DNA of 64,000 nucleotides from Flavobacterium sp. M31R6 (GTDB lineage: Bacteria > Bacteroidota > Bacteroidia > Flavobacteriales > Flavobacteriaceae). Below, piece by piece: positions 26,465 through 35,507 of this stretch (within the stretch, counting starts at the first letter, position 1; every line of letters begins with the position of its first letter). The stretch covers positions 3,968,001 to 4,032,000 of the forward strand of contig NZ_CP054141.1 in NCBI RefSeq assembly GCF_013284035.1, in the 5' to 3' direction. The notes under the pieces are model-generated. The model was not told the origin of the DNA, made no database searches, and saw nothing but the letters and a program-made list of their open reading frames with translations. A program made the position numbers and the translations under genes.

Positions 26465-26869
26465 TTATTCAAAAGTTTTTAGTAGTTCCAAAATGTAATC
26501 TGGCGGAGCCATTGGCCTACCCGTTTTTAAGGACACAAAAACCAACATAAATTGGGCAGTTGTTAATAACTCCTTCGATTCATTGTATATCGCACAATCA
26601 AATTCTATCTTCACGGACGTCTGACTTTTGAAAACCGTATGCACGGTCAATAACTCATCATAAACCGCTGACTTTTTATAGTTGATATTCATATTTACAA
26701 TAGGGAGCCCAATACCGCTTTCTTCCATCACTTTATATGAAATCCCTTTGTTTCTAAGCCATTCGACCCTTCCTATCTCAAAATAGGGTATGTAATTTCC
26801 ATGATAAACAACCCCCATTTGGTCTGTTTCTGAATAACGAACACGAACTTGAATTTGATGATCTTTCAT
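26465..26869 (-). CDS. Acyl-CoA thioesterase, YbgC/4HBT hotdog family
   Basis: Protein of 134 residues with the single hotdog domain: VRYSETDQMGVVYHGNY carries the catalytic Asp, followed by FEIGRVEWLRNKG. The length is normal for the YbgC-type family, which hydrolyses short-chain or aromatic acyl-CoA esters. The cognate substrate is unknown. No tol-pal genes are nearby, unlike the E. coli ybgC context. It is transcribed away from dnaA. Confidence 0.88.
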   Translation of the reverse strand: MKDHQIQVRVRYSETDQMGVVYHGNYIPYFEIGRVEWLRNKGISYKVMEESGIGLPIVNMNINYKKSAVYDELLTVHTVFKSQTSVKIEFDCAIYNESKELLTTAQFMLVFVSLKTGRPMAPPDYILELLKTFE

Positions 26870-27052
26870 TAATTATGAATTAAAATTTTAAATTTAAAAC
26901 ACCTCCTTACAACATTTTTTTTTAAAAATTATAAGCTAAATATTTTTTTTTACAGATAATTGTTCACATATTTGTTATCCCGATAAAAGAATCTATTTCA
27001 CATTCTTTTTGTAAGATAATAAGTACCCAAATAAAAAAATTTAACTAGATAT

Positions 27053-28480
27053 ATGAACAAGACTGCACAATCAGTATGGGAAAACTGTTTGTCCTTCATA
27101 AAGGACAACATCCAAGATCAAGCCTATAAAACTTGGTTTGAACCAATTAAATCAGTTGAACTTACCGATAACGCATTATATATTCAAGTACCAAGTAAAT
27201 TTTTCTACGAATGGCTAGAGGAACACTACGTGAAATTATTAAAAGTGGCCCTAACCAAAGAACTTGGAAAAAACGCAAAGTTACTCTATAAAATCAAAAT
27301 GGAAAACACTTACGGCAATAAACAACCGTTCACGGAACAGTTGCCAAGTGCCAATAGAGCTCCAATGAAAGCTCAAGAAGTGGATGCCCCATTTAAAAAC
27401 CTGAATCCAGAATTAAAAAACCCATTTGTTATTCCTGGTATTCGAAATTTAAAAATCGAATCCCAACTGAATCCGAATTATAGTTTTGACAACTTTCTGG
27501 AAGGGGATTCTAACAGGCTAGCCCGTTCTGCAGGTATGGCTGTTGCCAATAAACCAGGCGGAACATCTTTCAACCCATTATTAATTTTTGGTGGTGTTGG
27601 ATTGGGAAAAACACACTTAGCTCACGCTATCGGTGTTGAAATCAAAGATAAATATCCTGAAAAAACGGTTTTATATATTTCTGCTGAAATTTTCACCCAA
27701 CAATATATTGATTCGGTAAAGAAAAACAACAGAAACGATTTTATTCATTTCTATCAATTAATTGATGTATTAATCATTGACGATGTTCAATTCCTTTCTG
27801 GAAAATCAGGAACACAAGATGTATTTTTCCATATTTTCAATTACTTGCACCAAAACGGAAAACAGGTTATCTTGACTTCGGACAAGGCTCCTGTTGACAT
27901 GCAAGACATTGAGCAACGCTTATTATCCCGTTTCAAATGGGGATTATCTGCCGAGTTACACCAGCCGGATTACGAAACGAGAATTTCAATACTAAAAAAT
28001 ATCCTATATCGTGATGGTGTTGAAATGCCAGACGACATTATAGAATATGTGGCACGTAACATTAAATCAAATGTTCGTGAACTAGAAGGAGCTATCATTT
28101 CATTGATTGCGCAATCTTCTTTCAACAAAAAAGAAGTAACCATCGAACTTGCCAAAAGTGTCGTGGAAAAATTTGTAAAAAATGTAAAGAGAGAAATATC
28201 AATCGATTACATTCAAAAAATTGTCTCCGATTATTTCCAATTGGATTTGGAAACTTTACAATCCAAAACGAGAAAAAGGCACGTGGTGCAAGCAAGACAA
28301 CTGGCAATGTTTTTTGCCAAAAAGTTCACTAAAGCTTCATTGGCCAATATCGGTTCCCAAATAGGTGACCGTGATCACGCCACTGTATTGCATGCTTGCA
28401 AAACAGTAGACAACTTAGTAGCAACCGATAAACAATTCAAAAAGTATGTCGAGGATATTAATTCAAAATTAACGCTATAA
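27053..28480 (+). CDS. dnaA: Chromosomal replication initiator protein DnaA
   Basis: Protein of 475 residues with all four domains: the N-terminal helicase-loading domain (WENCLSFIKDNI), a variable linker at about 85-130, the AAA+ domain with Walker A GGVGLGKT (180-187) and DDVQFLSG, and the C-terminal DNA-binding domain with signature RDHATVLHACKTV. It initiates chromosome replication. The 182-base upstream gap is very AT-rich but contains only one loose DnaA-box-like string (TTGTTCACA at about 26958), so an origin there is not claimed. The downstream phosphatase gene starts eight bases after its stop. Confidence 0.98.
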   Translation: MNKTAQSVWENCLSFIKDNIQDQAYKTWFEPIKSVELTDNALYIQVPSKFFYEWLEEHYVKLLKVALTKELGKNAKLLYKIKMENTYGNKQPFTEQLPSANRAPMKAQEVDAPFKNLNPELKNPFVIPGIRNLKIESQLNPNYSFDNFLEGDSNRLARSAGMAVANKPGGTSFNPLLIFGGVGLGKTHLAHAIGVEIKDKYPEKTVLYISAEIFTQQYIDSVKKNNRNDFIHFYQLIDVLIIDDVQFLSGKSGTQDVFFHIFNYLHQNGKQVILTSDKAPVDMQDIEQRLLSRFKWGLSAELHQPDYETRISILKNILYRDGVEMPDDIIEYVARNIKSNVRELEGAIISLIAQSSFNKKEVTIELAKSVVEKFVKNVKREISIDYIQKIVSDYFQLDLETLQSKTRKRHVVQARQLAMFFAKKFTKASLANIGSQIGDRDHATVLHACKTVDNLVATDKQFKKYVEDINSKLTL

Positions 28481-28488
28481 AAAGCAAT

Positions 28489-28956
28489 ATGCCTGTTAAA
28501 ATTTTAATGGTTTGTTTGGGTAATATCTGCCGTTCTCCATTGGCAGAAGGTATATTAGCCTCCAAACTTCCCAGTGATAAATTCCATGTAGATTCCGCAG
28601 GAACAGGTTCTTGGCACATTGGTCGTGCTCCAGACAATCGCTCTATAGCCACTGCCAAAAAAAATGGTTTAAATATTGCCAATCAACAAGGAAGACAATT
28701 TCAAAAAACCGATTTCGATGCTTTTGATTACATTTTTGTAATGGATAACTCAAACTACAACGATGTGATCCATCTCGCCCAAAGCGAATCCCAAAAAGAA
28801 AAAGTCCAACTTATTTTGGACGCTATCTTTCCGAACGAAAATGTTGATGTCCCAGACCCATACTACGGAGTAGCAAATGGTTTTGACATGGTTTATCAAA
28901 TGCTCGACGAAGCTTGCGAAGTAATTGCCCAAAAGCTGATTACCAAACACTCCTAA
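28489..28956 (+). CDS. Low-molecular-weight protein-tyrosine phosphatase
   Basis: Protein of 155 residues. The phosphate-binding loop is C9-LGNI-C-R15 (CX5R) followed by SP, and the general acid is D123 in VPDPYYG. This is the standard two-part active site of LMW-PTPs, cytosolic enzymes that often counteract tyrosine kinases of capsule or exopolysaccharide systems. Here it directly follows dnaA (eight bases), so it is probably on the same transcript and not in a capsule locus. Confidence 0.93.
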   Translation: MPVKILMVCLGNICRSPLAEGILASKLPSDKFHVDSAGTGSWHIGRAPDNRSIATAKKNGLNIANQQGRQFQKTDFDAFDYIFVMDNSNYNDVIHLAQSESQKEKVQLILDAIFPNENVDVPDPYYGVANGFDMVYQMLDEACEVIAQKLITKHS

Positions 28957-28973
28957 AACTAAATAAGTTTTTA

Positions 28974-28981
28974 TAACTTTG
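28974..28981 (+). promoter_or_regulatory. Putative -7 box TAACTTTG
   Basis: Exact TAnnTTTG, 81 bases before the methylase start at 29063 in the gap after the phosphatase gene. The -33 element is not obvious. Confidence 0.45.
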
Positions 28982-29062
28982 CCCACAATGGCAAATACAT
29001 TAGCCCAAAACCATTATTAGAAGACTACAAAATCGTATTTCTAATAACAGAAAGTCACATCT

Positions 29063-29785
29063 ATGAAATCAGCACCTCTTTTTGGTAAACTATACTTAAT
29101 CCCAACTACTATGGGCGATTGCGACCCGATGGACGTATTACCACAAACTATAAAAAGATGCGTTGATTTAATTGACCACTATGTGGTTGAGAACGACAAA
29201 ACAGCTCGAAAATCAATAAAACTGACCAATCCAGAGAAAAAACAATCAGAGCTAAAACTTTTTATCCTCAACAAATACACCGAAGCCAAAGACCACCAAG
29301 AGTTTATCAAACCGCTTTTGGAAGGTAAAGACATGGGACTTATGAGCGAAGCAGGATGTCCAGGTGTAGCAGATCCTGGTGCTGTAATCGTAAAACTAGC
29401 TCACGACAAAGGAATTCAGGTTGTCCCACTTGTTGGCCCATCCTCCATATTATTAGCCATGATGGCATCCGGAATGAACGGTCAAAGTTTTACTTTCCAT
29501 GGTTATTTACCCATTGAAAAAGACGAAAAAAGAGCCAGCTTCAAGAGCCTAGAACGCATATCTTTTGAAAAAAATCAGTCTCAGATCTTCATCGAAACAC
29601 CGTACCGCAACAATAAACTGCTCGAAGATTTAATCCAGACATTACATCCCGATACGTATTTATGTATTGCTGCCGATATTACTTTGCCAACTGAATACAT
29701 CAAAACAAAGAAAATTTCAGCCTGGAAAAAAGAAACTGTCGATTTACACAAACGCCCCACCATTTTCATCATCCATAAAATGTAA
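29063..29785 (+). CDS. RsmI-like SAM-dependent methyltransferase (tetrapyrrole methylase fold)
   Basis: Protein of 240 residues of the tetrapyrrole-methylase superfamily. The opening GKLYLIPTTMGD replaces the usual LYxVxTPIGN, followed by MSEAGCPGVADPG (the RsmI-type SAM loop), VPLVGPSSILLAMMASGMN, and FTFHGYLPIEKDEK. It resembles the 16S rRNA 2'-O-methyltransferase RsmI but diverges at the N-terminus, so it may be the second RsmI-like paralogue. The target RNA is inferred only. Confidence 0.8.
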   Translation: MKSAPLFGKLYLIPTTMGDCDPMDVLPQTIKRCVDLIDHYVVENDKTARKSIKLTNPEKKQSELKLFILNKYTEAKDHQEFIKPLLEGKDMGLMSEAGCPGVADPGAVIVKLAHDKGIQVVPLVGPSSILLAMMASGMNGQSFTFHGYLPIEKDEKRASFKSLERISFEKNQSQIFIETPYRNNKLLEDLIQTLHPDTYLCIAADITLPTEYIKTKKISAWKKETVDLHKRPTIFIIHKM

Positions 29786-29801
29786 TTGACAAAGCTCTTT
29801 T

Positions 29802-29916
29802 GGGCGTGCCACCATAAAAAAAATGGGCCTACTCATCGCACCGGTGAGTCGGCCCATTTCTTTTATGCTGTCGGGCTATCCAGGCTACTTCGGTAGCTTC
29901 TTCCTATCCCTCACGC
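29802..29916 (+). ncRNA. Structured intergenic element, family 2, copy D
   Basis: Opens with GGGCGTGCCACC and closes with CCCTCACGC; GCGTG and CACGC can pair to seal the element. Inside are a long hairpin (29814-29829 with 29851-29866, 15 of 16 pairs, continued by ACTCA/TGAGT) and a UUCG hairpin GCTAC-TTCG-GTAGC (29884-29897), separated by GCTGTCGGGCTATCC. Copy E at 46853 has the same plan with a different long stem. It fills most of the 251-base gap after the RsmI-like gene. Confidence 0.65.
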
Positions 29917-30036
29917 AGCTCGCAGGAAAATTAGTATTACACCAGATATTAATTTTACCGAACATCATCCCTTAAAAAAAGAAAAAATCAGCTTAAAAAA
30001 ACTACTTTTATACTCCTAAATAAATTCATTTATTAC

Positions 30037-31164
30037 ATGAGTAAATTACCAAATGTAACAACCAGCATCTTTACGGTAATGTCCAAAATGGCAGCAGAAC
30101 ATAATGCAATCAATCTTTCTCAAGGATTTCCAAACTTCCCAGTTGACGAAAGATTAACCAAAATTGTTTCTCGATTGGCACACGAAGACGTTCACCAATA
30201 CACGCCTATGTCAGGTTACCCTCCATTGTTGGCAAAAATTGCAACATTGGTAAAATCATCTTACAATCGCAACATCCTTCCCGAAACCGAAATACTCGTT
30301 ACAGTTGGCGCAACCCAAGCCATATTCACAACATTACTGGCCTTGCTAAAGCCAAATGATGAAGTAATTATTCTCGATCCAAGTTACGATTGTTACGAAG
30401 CTCCTATATTATTAAGCCAAGCAAAACCAATACGAGTATCACTCAATGATGATTACACTCCAAACTGGAATACTATCGCCAGTGCCTTTTCGGAAAAAAC
30501 CAAAATGATTATCATTAATAATCCGCACAATCCTACAGGGAAAATTTTAAATGAATCCGACTTTGAGAATCTGGAATCACTTTTGGAAAAACACCCTAAT
30601 GTACTTTTGCTTTCCGATGAAGTTTACGAATACATCACTTTTGAACAAAAACACATTTCTACTCATACTCGAACAAAACTGCTCGATCGTTGCATTACGG
30701 TTTCTTCATTTGGAAAATCATTTCACGTAACGGGTTGGAAAATAGGTTACCTTGTAGCTCCTGACTATTTGATGAAAGAAATCAAAAAAGTGCATCAGTT
30801 TTTGGTTTTTAGCGTCAATAGCATTTGCCAGATAGCAGTTTCAGAATATCTTGATTTAGTCGATCTAAATGAAATTAGTCAATTCTACCAAGAAAAAAGA
30901 GATTATTTCAGATCATTATTAAAAAATAGCCGATTCCAGTTAATGCCCTGTGAAGGAACTTATTTTCAAGTAGCCTCCTATGCTAATATTTCCAACGAAA
31001 GTGATGTTGATTTTTGCAAACGATTAATTACAGAATATGGTGTTGCTGCAATTCCAATATCTACTTTTTACGAAAACGGAAAAGATTTAAAGTTAATCCG
31101 TTTTTGCTTCGCCAAAGACAATCACACTTTGGAAGAAGCGGCAAAAAGATTGTGTGGAATTTAA
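30037..31164 (+). CDS. Methionine aminotransferase (class I/II PLP enzyme)
   Basis: Protein of 375 residues, closest in motif pattern to the YbdL/kynurenine-glutamine transaminase group. PLP-binding Lys227 lies in SSFGKSFHVTGWK; other fold-type I marks are NPHNPTGK (162-169), SDEVYEYI and the C-terminal RFCFAK. SQGFPNFP at 28-35 is typical of the methionine-preferring group, which transaminates ketomethiobutyrate or glutamine. Substrate preference is from family similarity only. Confidence 0.88.
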   Translation: MSKLPNVTTSIFTVMSKMAAEHNAINLSQGFPNFPVDERLTKIVSRLAHEDVHQYTPMSGYPPLLAKIATLVKSSYNRNILPETEILVTVGATQAIFTTLLALLKPNDEVIILDPSYDCYEAPILLSQAKPIRVSLNDDYTPNWNTIASAFSEKTKMIIINNPHNPTGKILNESDFENLESLLEKHPNVLLLSDEVYEYITFEQKHISTHTRTKLLDRCITVSSFGKSFHVTGWKIGYLVAPDYLMKEIKKVHQFLVFSVNSICQIAVSEYLDLVDLNEISQFYQEKRDYFRSLLKNSRFQLMPCEGTYFQVASYANISNESDVDFCKRLITEYGVAAIPISTFYENGKDLKLIRFCFAKDNHTLEEAAKRLCGI

Positions 31165-31170
31165 CACAGC

Positions 31171-31211
31171 TACTAAGATTCTAAGTATCTAAGTTGCTTA
31201 GAATCTTAGTA
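31171..31211. terminator. Perfect 15-bp hairpin after the aminotransferase
   Basis: TACTAAGATTCTAAG (31171-31185) and CTTAGAATCTTAGTA (31197-31211) pair fully across an 11-base loop. There is no T run, so it may be a repeat or an mRNA 3' end structure and not an intrinsic terminator. Its vocabulary matches the repeat at 5284-5366. Confidence 0.5.
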
Positions 31212-31300
31212 ACTTAGAAACTATTGAATTAAAAAAATATTTTATTATGCATGCATACTATTTTATTTTACTACATTTACAATACAAAAAAAAATAAATT

Positions 31301-32182
31301 ATGAGTTATACCGATAAAATGTTGAGAGACGATGCTTTAAAAGGCAAAGTAATAGTAGTTACAGGAGGCGGAAGTGGCTTAGGAAAAGCTATGACCAAAT
31401 ATTTCTTAGAATTAGGAGCTCAAGTAGCTATTACTTCAAGAGATTTAGAAAAACTAAAAAACACTGCTCAAGAACTTGAAGCCGAAACAGGCGGAACTTG
31501 TTTACCGTTACAATGTGATGTTCGTCATTATGAAGAAGTCGAAAACATGCTTCAAGCAGTATTGAAAGCTTTTGGTAAAGTTGATGTATTATTGAATAAT
31601 GCCGCAGGAAATTTCATTTCTCCAACTGAGCGTTTATCTGCCAACGCCTTTGACACTATTATTGATATTGTTTTAAAAGGGACAAAAAACTGCACTCTAG
31701 CCTTTGGAAAACACTGGATAGACACCAAACAAAATTCATCAACTATTTTGAATATTGTCACTACTTATGCTTGGACAGGTTCCGCTTATGTAGTTCCGAG
31801 TGCCACTGCAAAAGCAGGAGTTCTGGCTATGACAAGAAGTCTTGCAGTGGAATGGGCTAAATACGGTATTCGTACCAATGCAATTGCCCCCGGACCGTTT
31901 CCTACCAAAGGTGCTTGGGACCGCTTATTACCTGGAGACCTTGCCGAGAAATTTGACATGGCCAAAAAAGTGCCATTAAAAAGAGTTGGTGACCATCAAG
32001 AATTGGCCAATTTAGCCGCTTATTTAGTTTCTGACTTTTCTGCCTATGTCAATGGCGAAGTAGTGGTTATTGATGGGGGTGAATGGCTGAAAGGCGCAGG
32101 ACAATTCAATTTATTGGAAGCAATTCCCGAAGAACTTTGGGATCAATTGGAAATGATGATTAAAGCAAAGAAAAGGAGTTAA
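31301..32182 (+). CDS. SDR family oxidoreductase, 2,4-dienoyl-CoA reductase-like
   Basis: Protein of 293 residues, NAD(P)-dependent. The cofactor motif is TGGGSGLG (21-28) and the NNAAGNF motif is at 99-105. The catalytic Lys is K171 with S167 four residues before it (PSATAKAG) where most SDRs have Tyr; this Ser-xxx-Lys pattern is characteristic of the dienoyl-CoA reductase branch, which helps oxidise unsaturated fatty acids. No other beta-oxidation gene is adjacent. A terminator follows. Confidence 0.88.
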   Translation: MSYTDKMLRDDALKGKVIVVTGGGSGLGKAMTKYFLELGAQVAITSRDLEKLKNTAQELEAETGGTCLPLQCDVRHYEEVENMLQAVLKAFGKVDVLLNNAAGNFISPTERLSANAFDTIIDIVLKGTKNCTLAFGKHWIDTKQNSSTILNIVTTYAWTGSAYVVPSATAKAGVLAMTRSLAVEWAKYGIRTNAIAPGPFPTKGAWDRLLPGDLAEKFDMAKKVPLKRVGDHQELANLAAYLVSDFSAYVNGEVVVIDGGEWLKGAGQFNLLEAIPEELWDQLEMMIKAKKRS

Positions 32183-32255
32183 CCACTTGCGCTAATCACC
32201 GATTAACATCAATAACTATTGAAAATAATCAGAAATAACACCTAAATAATAAAAC

Positions 32256-32289
32256 AAAAAAGAGAACTATTTATACAGTTCTCTTTTTT
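32256..32289 (+). terminator. Rho-independent terminator of the SDR gene
   Basis: AAAAAAGAGAACT pairs with AGTTCTCTTTTTT across an eight-base loop, ending in T6. Confidence 0.85.
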
Positions 32290-32437
32290 CAGATATAATA
32301 ATTACTAAAAAAGCAGAGAATACACAGTATTGTCAAGATAAATTGGGGACAGTGAAAACTATTTGTTTTTGTTAACAAAATAGATTTTCAAAACCCATAA
32401 ATAATTGTATTTTTACCGTTCAAAATTTAGAAAATAA

Positions 32438-33205
32438 ATGGGCAAAATCATAGCGATTGCGAATCAGAAAGGTGGAGTTGGAAAGACAACTACTTCTATT
32501 AACCTAGCTGCTTCATTGGGTGTTTTAGAAAAAAAAGTATTACTAATAGACGCTGATCCTCAGGCAAATGCCACTTCAGGTTTAGGAATTGATGTAGAAA
32601 GCGTTGAAATTGGAACCTATCAAATTCTAGAACATAGTCACACTCCATCGGAGGCCATCATAAAATGTTCGTCGCCAAATGTTGATATAATTCCTGCACA
32701 TATTGATCTTGTTGCGATTGAAATTGAACTTGTCGACAAAGAAAATAGAGAATACATGCTTAAAAAAGCATTGGAAAGTGTAAAAGATCAATACGATTAT
32801 ATCTTAATTGATTGTGCGCCATCTCTTGGACTTTTGACATTAAATGCCTTAACTGCTGCGGATTCTGTAGTAATTCCGATTCAATGTGAGTATTTTGCAT
32901 TAGAAGGTTTGGGTAAATTATTGAATACCATAAAAAGTATCCAAAAAATCCACAATCCTGATTTGGATATTGAAGGTCTATTATTGACAATGTTTGATTC
33001 TAGATTGCGTTTATCAAACCAAGTTGTAGAAGAAGTTCAAAAACATTTTAACGATATGGTTTTTGAAACTGTGATACAAAGAAATGTAAAATTGAGTGAG
33101 GCACCTAGTTTTGGAGAAAGCATTATCAACTATGATGCGACCAGCAAAGGAGCGGTAAATTATATTCATTTAGCTCAAGAAATTATAAAGAAAAACAGTA
33201 AATAG
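32438..33205 (+). CDS. parA: ParA family ATPase (chromosome partitioning)
   Basis: Protein of 255 residues of the Soj/ParA type. The deviant Walker A motif KGGVGKTT (11-18) follows IAIANQ directly, with no N-terminal DNA-binding domain, which fits chromosomal Soj. The DCAPSLGLLTLNAL block marks the Walker B' region. It binds DNA nonspecifically in the ATP state and moves ParB-parS complexes. It leads the run parA-parB-DUF5683-dapB-lepB-lepB. Confidence 0.95.
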   Translation: MGKIIAIANQKGGVGKTTTSINLAASLGVLEKKVLLIDADPQANATSGLGIDVESVEIGTYQILEHSHTPSEAIIKCSSPNVDIIPAHIDLVAIEIELVDKENREYMLKKALESVKDQYDYILIDCAPSLGLLTLNALTAADSVVIPIQCEYFALEGLGKLLNTIKSIQKIHNPDLDIEGLLLTMFDSRLRLSNQVVEEVQKHFNDMVFETVIQRNVKLSEAPSFGESIINYDATSKGAVNYIHLAQEIIKKNSK

Positions 33206-33209
33206 TTGT

Positions 33210-34109
33210 ATGTCAAAAGCAATAAAAAAACAAGCCTTAGGTAGAGGTTTATCGGCATTATTAAAAGATCCTGAAAACGATATTCAATCGGTAGAAGATA
33301 AAAATGCAGATAAAGTAGTAGGGAATATTATAGAGCTTGAAATTGATGCTATAGAAATAAATCCATTTCAGCCCCGAAGTAATTTCAACGAAGAGTCATT
33401 GCGCGAATTGGCCACTTCCATCAAGGAATTAGGCGTTATTCAACCTATCACTGTTCGTAAATTAGACTTCAATAAATACCAATTAATTTCTGGGGAACGT
33501 CGTTTACGCGCTTCCACATTAATTGGACTTACAACTGTCCCTGCTTACATTCGTATTGCAAACGATAACGAGTCTCTAGTAATGGCCTTGGTTGAAAACA
33601 TCCAACGTCATGACTTGGATCCAATAGAGATTGCGCTTTCTTACCAACGTTTGATTGATGAAATTCAATTAACTCAAGAGCAAATGAGTGAAAGAGTTGG
33701 TAAAAAGCGTTCTACTATTGCCAATTATTTAAGACTTTTAAAATTAGATCCAATCATTCAAACCGGAATTCGTGATGGTTTTATCAGTATGGGTCACGGT
33801 CGTGCTATCATCAACATTGAAGATCATGATGTTCAGACTGATATTTACCAAAAAATTGTAAGTCAGAATCTTTCGGTTAGAGAGACGGAGACTTTGGTTA
33901 AAAACTACCACGAAAGTTTAAAACCGAAACCAGTTATTCCAACAAAGTCCTCTTCTTTTGAAATTAATGACGAAGATGTAAGTACTTTCAACAAGTATTT
34001 CGGAACAAAAATCGATGTAAAAGTTGCCGGAAACGGGAAAGGAAAAATCACAATTCCTTTTCATTCTGAAGAAGACTTCAACAGAATTATAAAATTAATA
34101 GAAGGGTAG
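33210..34109 (+). CDS. parB: ParB/Spo0J family partition protein
   Basis: Protein of 299 residues. The start ALGRGLSALL is the ParA-interaction motif. The CTP-binding ParB/Srx domain has GERRLRAS and LVENIQRHDLDPIE; the helix-turn-helix follows in EQMSERVGKKRSTIANYLRLL; dimerisation is at the C-terminus. It begins four bases after parA, and its TAG stop overlaps the following GTG start by one base. No perfect 16-base parS palindrome was noticed in the window. Confidence 0.95.
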   Translation: MSKAIKKQALGRGLSALLKDPENDIQSVEDKNADKVVGNIIELEIDAIEINPFQPRSNFNEESLRELATSIKELGVIQPITVRKLDFNKYQLISGERRLRASTLIGLTTVPAYIRIANDNESLVMALVENIQRHDLDPIEIALSYQRLIDEIQLTQEQMSERVGKKRSTIANYLRLLKLDPIIQTGIRDGFISMGHGRAIINIEDHDVQTDIYQKIVSQNLSVRETETLVKNYHESLKPKPVIPTKSSSFEINDEDVSTFNKYFGTKIDVKVAGNGKGKITIPFHSEEDFNRIIKLIEG

Positions 34110-34669
34110 TGAGCAAAATCATTTCCATAGGGCTATTGCTTTTTCTTTTAGGAAACGCTTCGGTTTTTGCACAAGCAAAAACCGAAGCTGTTTTAAAGCC
34201 AAAAGACACTTTAAAACCAACAGAGATAGACCCTTTGACACCTGCAAAAGCGGCTTTCTATTCGGCTATATTACCTGGTTTAGGCCAAGCATACAATAAA
34301 AAATACTGGAAGATTCCTTTAGTTTATGGAGCTATGGGAACCAGTTTATATTTATATGTTGACAACAAGAAAAAATACAATGAATATAGAGATGCTTACA
34401 AAAGTCGTTTGGCAGGTAATCCCGATCCTAATTACGACTATCTCTCTGACAAACAGTTAATTTCAGCTCAAGAGTTTTACCAAAGAAACGCTTCGTTATC
34501 AGGGCTTTTTGTGATTGGTTTTTATGTACTAAACATCATTGATGCCAATGTTGATGCTGCCTTAATACAGTTTAATGTCAATCAGAGTTTATCTTTTCAG
34601 CCAGAAATCACCCCAGATCCTGTAACATTAAAATCAAATTTAGGACTAACACTTAATTATCGTTTTTAG
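34109..34669 (+). CDS. DUF5683 domain-containing protein
   Basis: Protein of 186 residues with GTG start overlapping the parB stop. A signal peptide (SIGLLLFLLGNASVFAQ) is followed by the DUF5683 core: AAFYSAILPGLGQAYNKKYWK, a TM-like segment, YRDAYKSRLAGNP, then GLFVIGFYVLNIIDANVDA. The last residues LTLNYRF look like an outer-membrane strand. The family is Bacteroidota-specific and of unknown role. Its position between parB and dapB and the 1-base overlap suggest a conserved operon. Confidence 0.85.
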   Translation: MSKIISIGLLLFLLGNASVFAQAKTEAVLKPKDTLKPTEIDPLTPAKAAFYSAILPGLGQAYNKKYWKIPLVYGAMGTSLYLYVDNKKKYNEYRDAYKSRLAGNPDPNYDYLSDKQLISAQEFYQRNASLSGLFVIGFYVLNIIDANVDAALIQFNVNQSLSFQPEITPDPVTLKSNLGLTLNYRF

Positions 34670-34716
34670 ATTCGAACAATCTTCGTTTCTTTTTAAAAAA
34701 TCAAAAATATATACAA

Positions 34717-35424
34717 ATGAAAATTGCGCTTTTAGGATACGGAAAAATGGGGCATGTAATCGAAAGAATTGCTTTAGAAAGAGGACATGAAATTGTTTTG
34801 AGAAAAGACGAATTTAACACCTATGATGGACTTTCCTCTGCCGATGTTGCCATCGATTTCAGTGTTCCATCAGCTGCAGTAAATAACATTTCCAGTTGTT
34901 TCAATGCCAATGTTCCCGTGGTTTCCGGAACAACAGGTTGGTTGGAACATTATGATGAAATGATTGCCCTTTGCAAAGCCAAAAACGGAGGATTTATCTC
35001 TAGTTCCAACTTTAGTCTTGGCGTGAATTTATTTTTTGAATTCAACGAATATTTAGCCAAAATCATGTCTCAATTCGACCATTACAAAGTAGAAATGGAA
35101 GAAATTCATCATGATCAAAAACTAGATGCACCAAGCGGAACCGCTATTTCATTGGCCAAAGGTGTCATTGAAAACAGCAATTATACTAATTGGACATTAG
35201 ACACTCCAAAAGAAAAAGAGATTCATATTGAAGCTGTAAGAGTAGGAACAGTTCCAGGAACCCACACTGTAACCTATAACTCTGAGGTGGATTCCATCGA
35301 AATAAAACACACCGCTCATAATCGTGAGGGTTTTGCTCTTGGCGCTGTAATTGCTGCCGAATGGCTTGCCGGAAAACACGGTATTTATACTATGAAAGAC
35401 GTATTGAATTTAAATTCTAAATAG
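34717..35424 (+). CDS. dapB: 4-hydroxy-tetrahydrodipicolinate reductase
   Basis: Protein of 235 residues in the lysine/diaminopimelate pathway, needed for peptidoglycan. The NAD(P)-binding GYGKMGHVI (8-16) and the catalytic and substrate block EEIHHDQKLDAPSGTA (His131, His132, Lys135) are intact. It is somewhat shorter than the 270-residue enterobacterial enzyme, which is normal for Bacteroidota. Here it is between DUF5683 and two signal peptidase genes. Confidence 0.95.
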   Translation: MKIALLGYGKMGHVIERIALERGHEIVLRKDEFNTYDGLSSADVAIDFSVPSAAVNNISSCFNANVPVVSGTTGWLEHYDEMIALCKAKNGGFISSSNFSLGVNLFFEFNEYLAKIMSQFDHYKVEMEEIHHDQKLDAPSGTAISLAKGVIENSNYTNWTLDTPKEKEIHIEAVRVGTVPGTHTVTYNSEVDSIEIKHTAHNREGFALGAVIAAEWLAGKHGIYTMKDVLNLNSK

Positions 35425-35507
35425 AAAAGAATTAAGTTCCAAACAATAAAATTCCAAAATTCTAATAGAAATTTGATCTAAAAATCTAAAGTTTAAAATC
35501 TAAAATT

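Noticed and set aside
26870..27052. AT-rich gap before dnaA as replication origin
   Set aside because: Only one loose box-like string (TTGTTCACA). GC skew could not be computed, so an origin is not called.
30720..30740. TTTCACGTAAC as a parS site
   Set aside because: Only half of the consensus palindrome is matched, and it lies inside the aminotransferase coding region.
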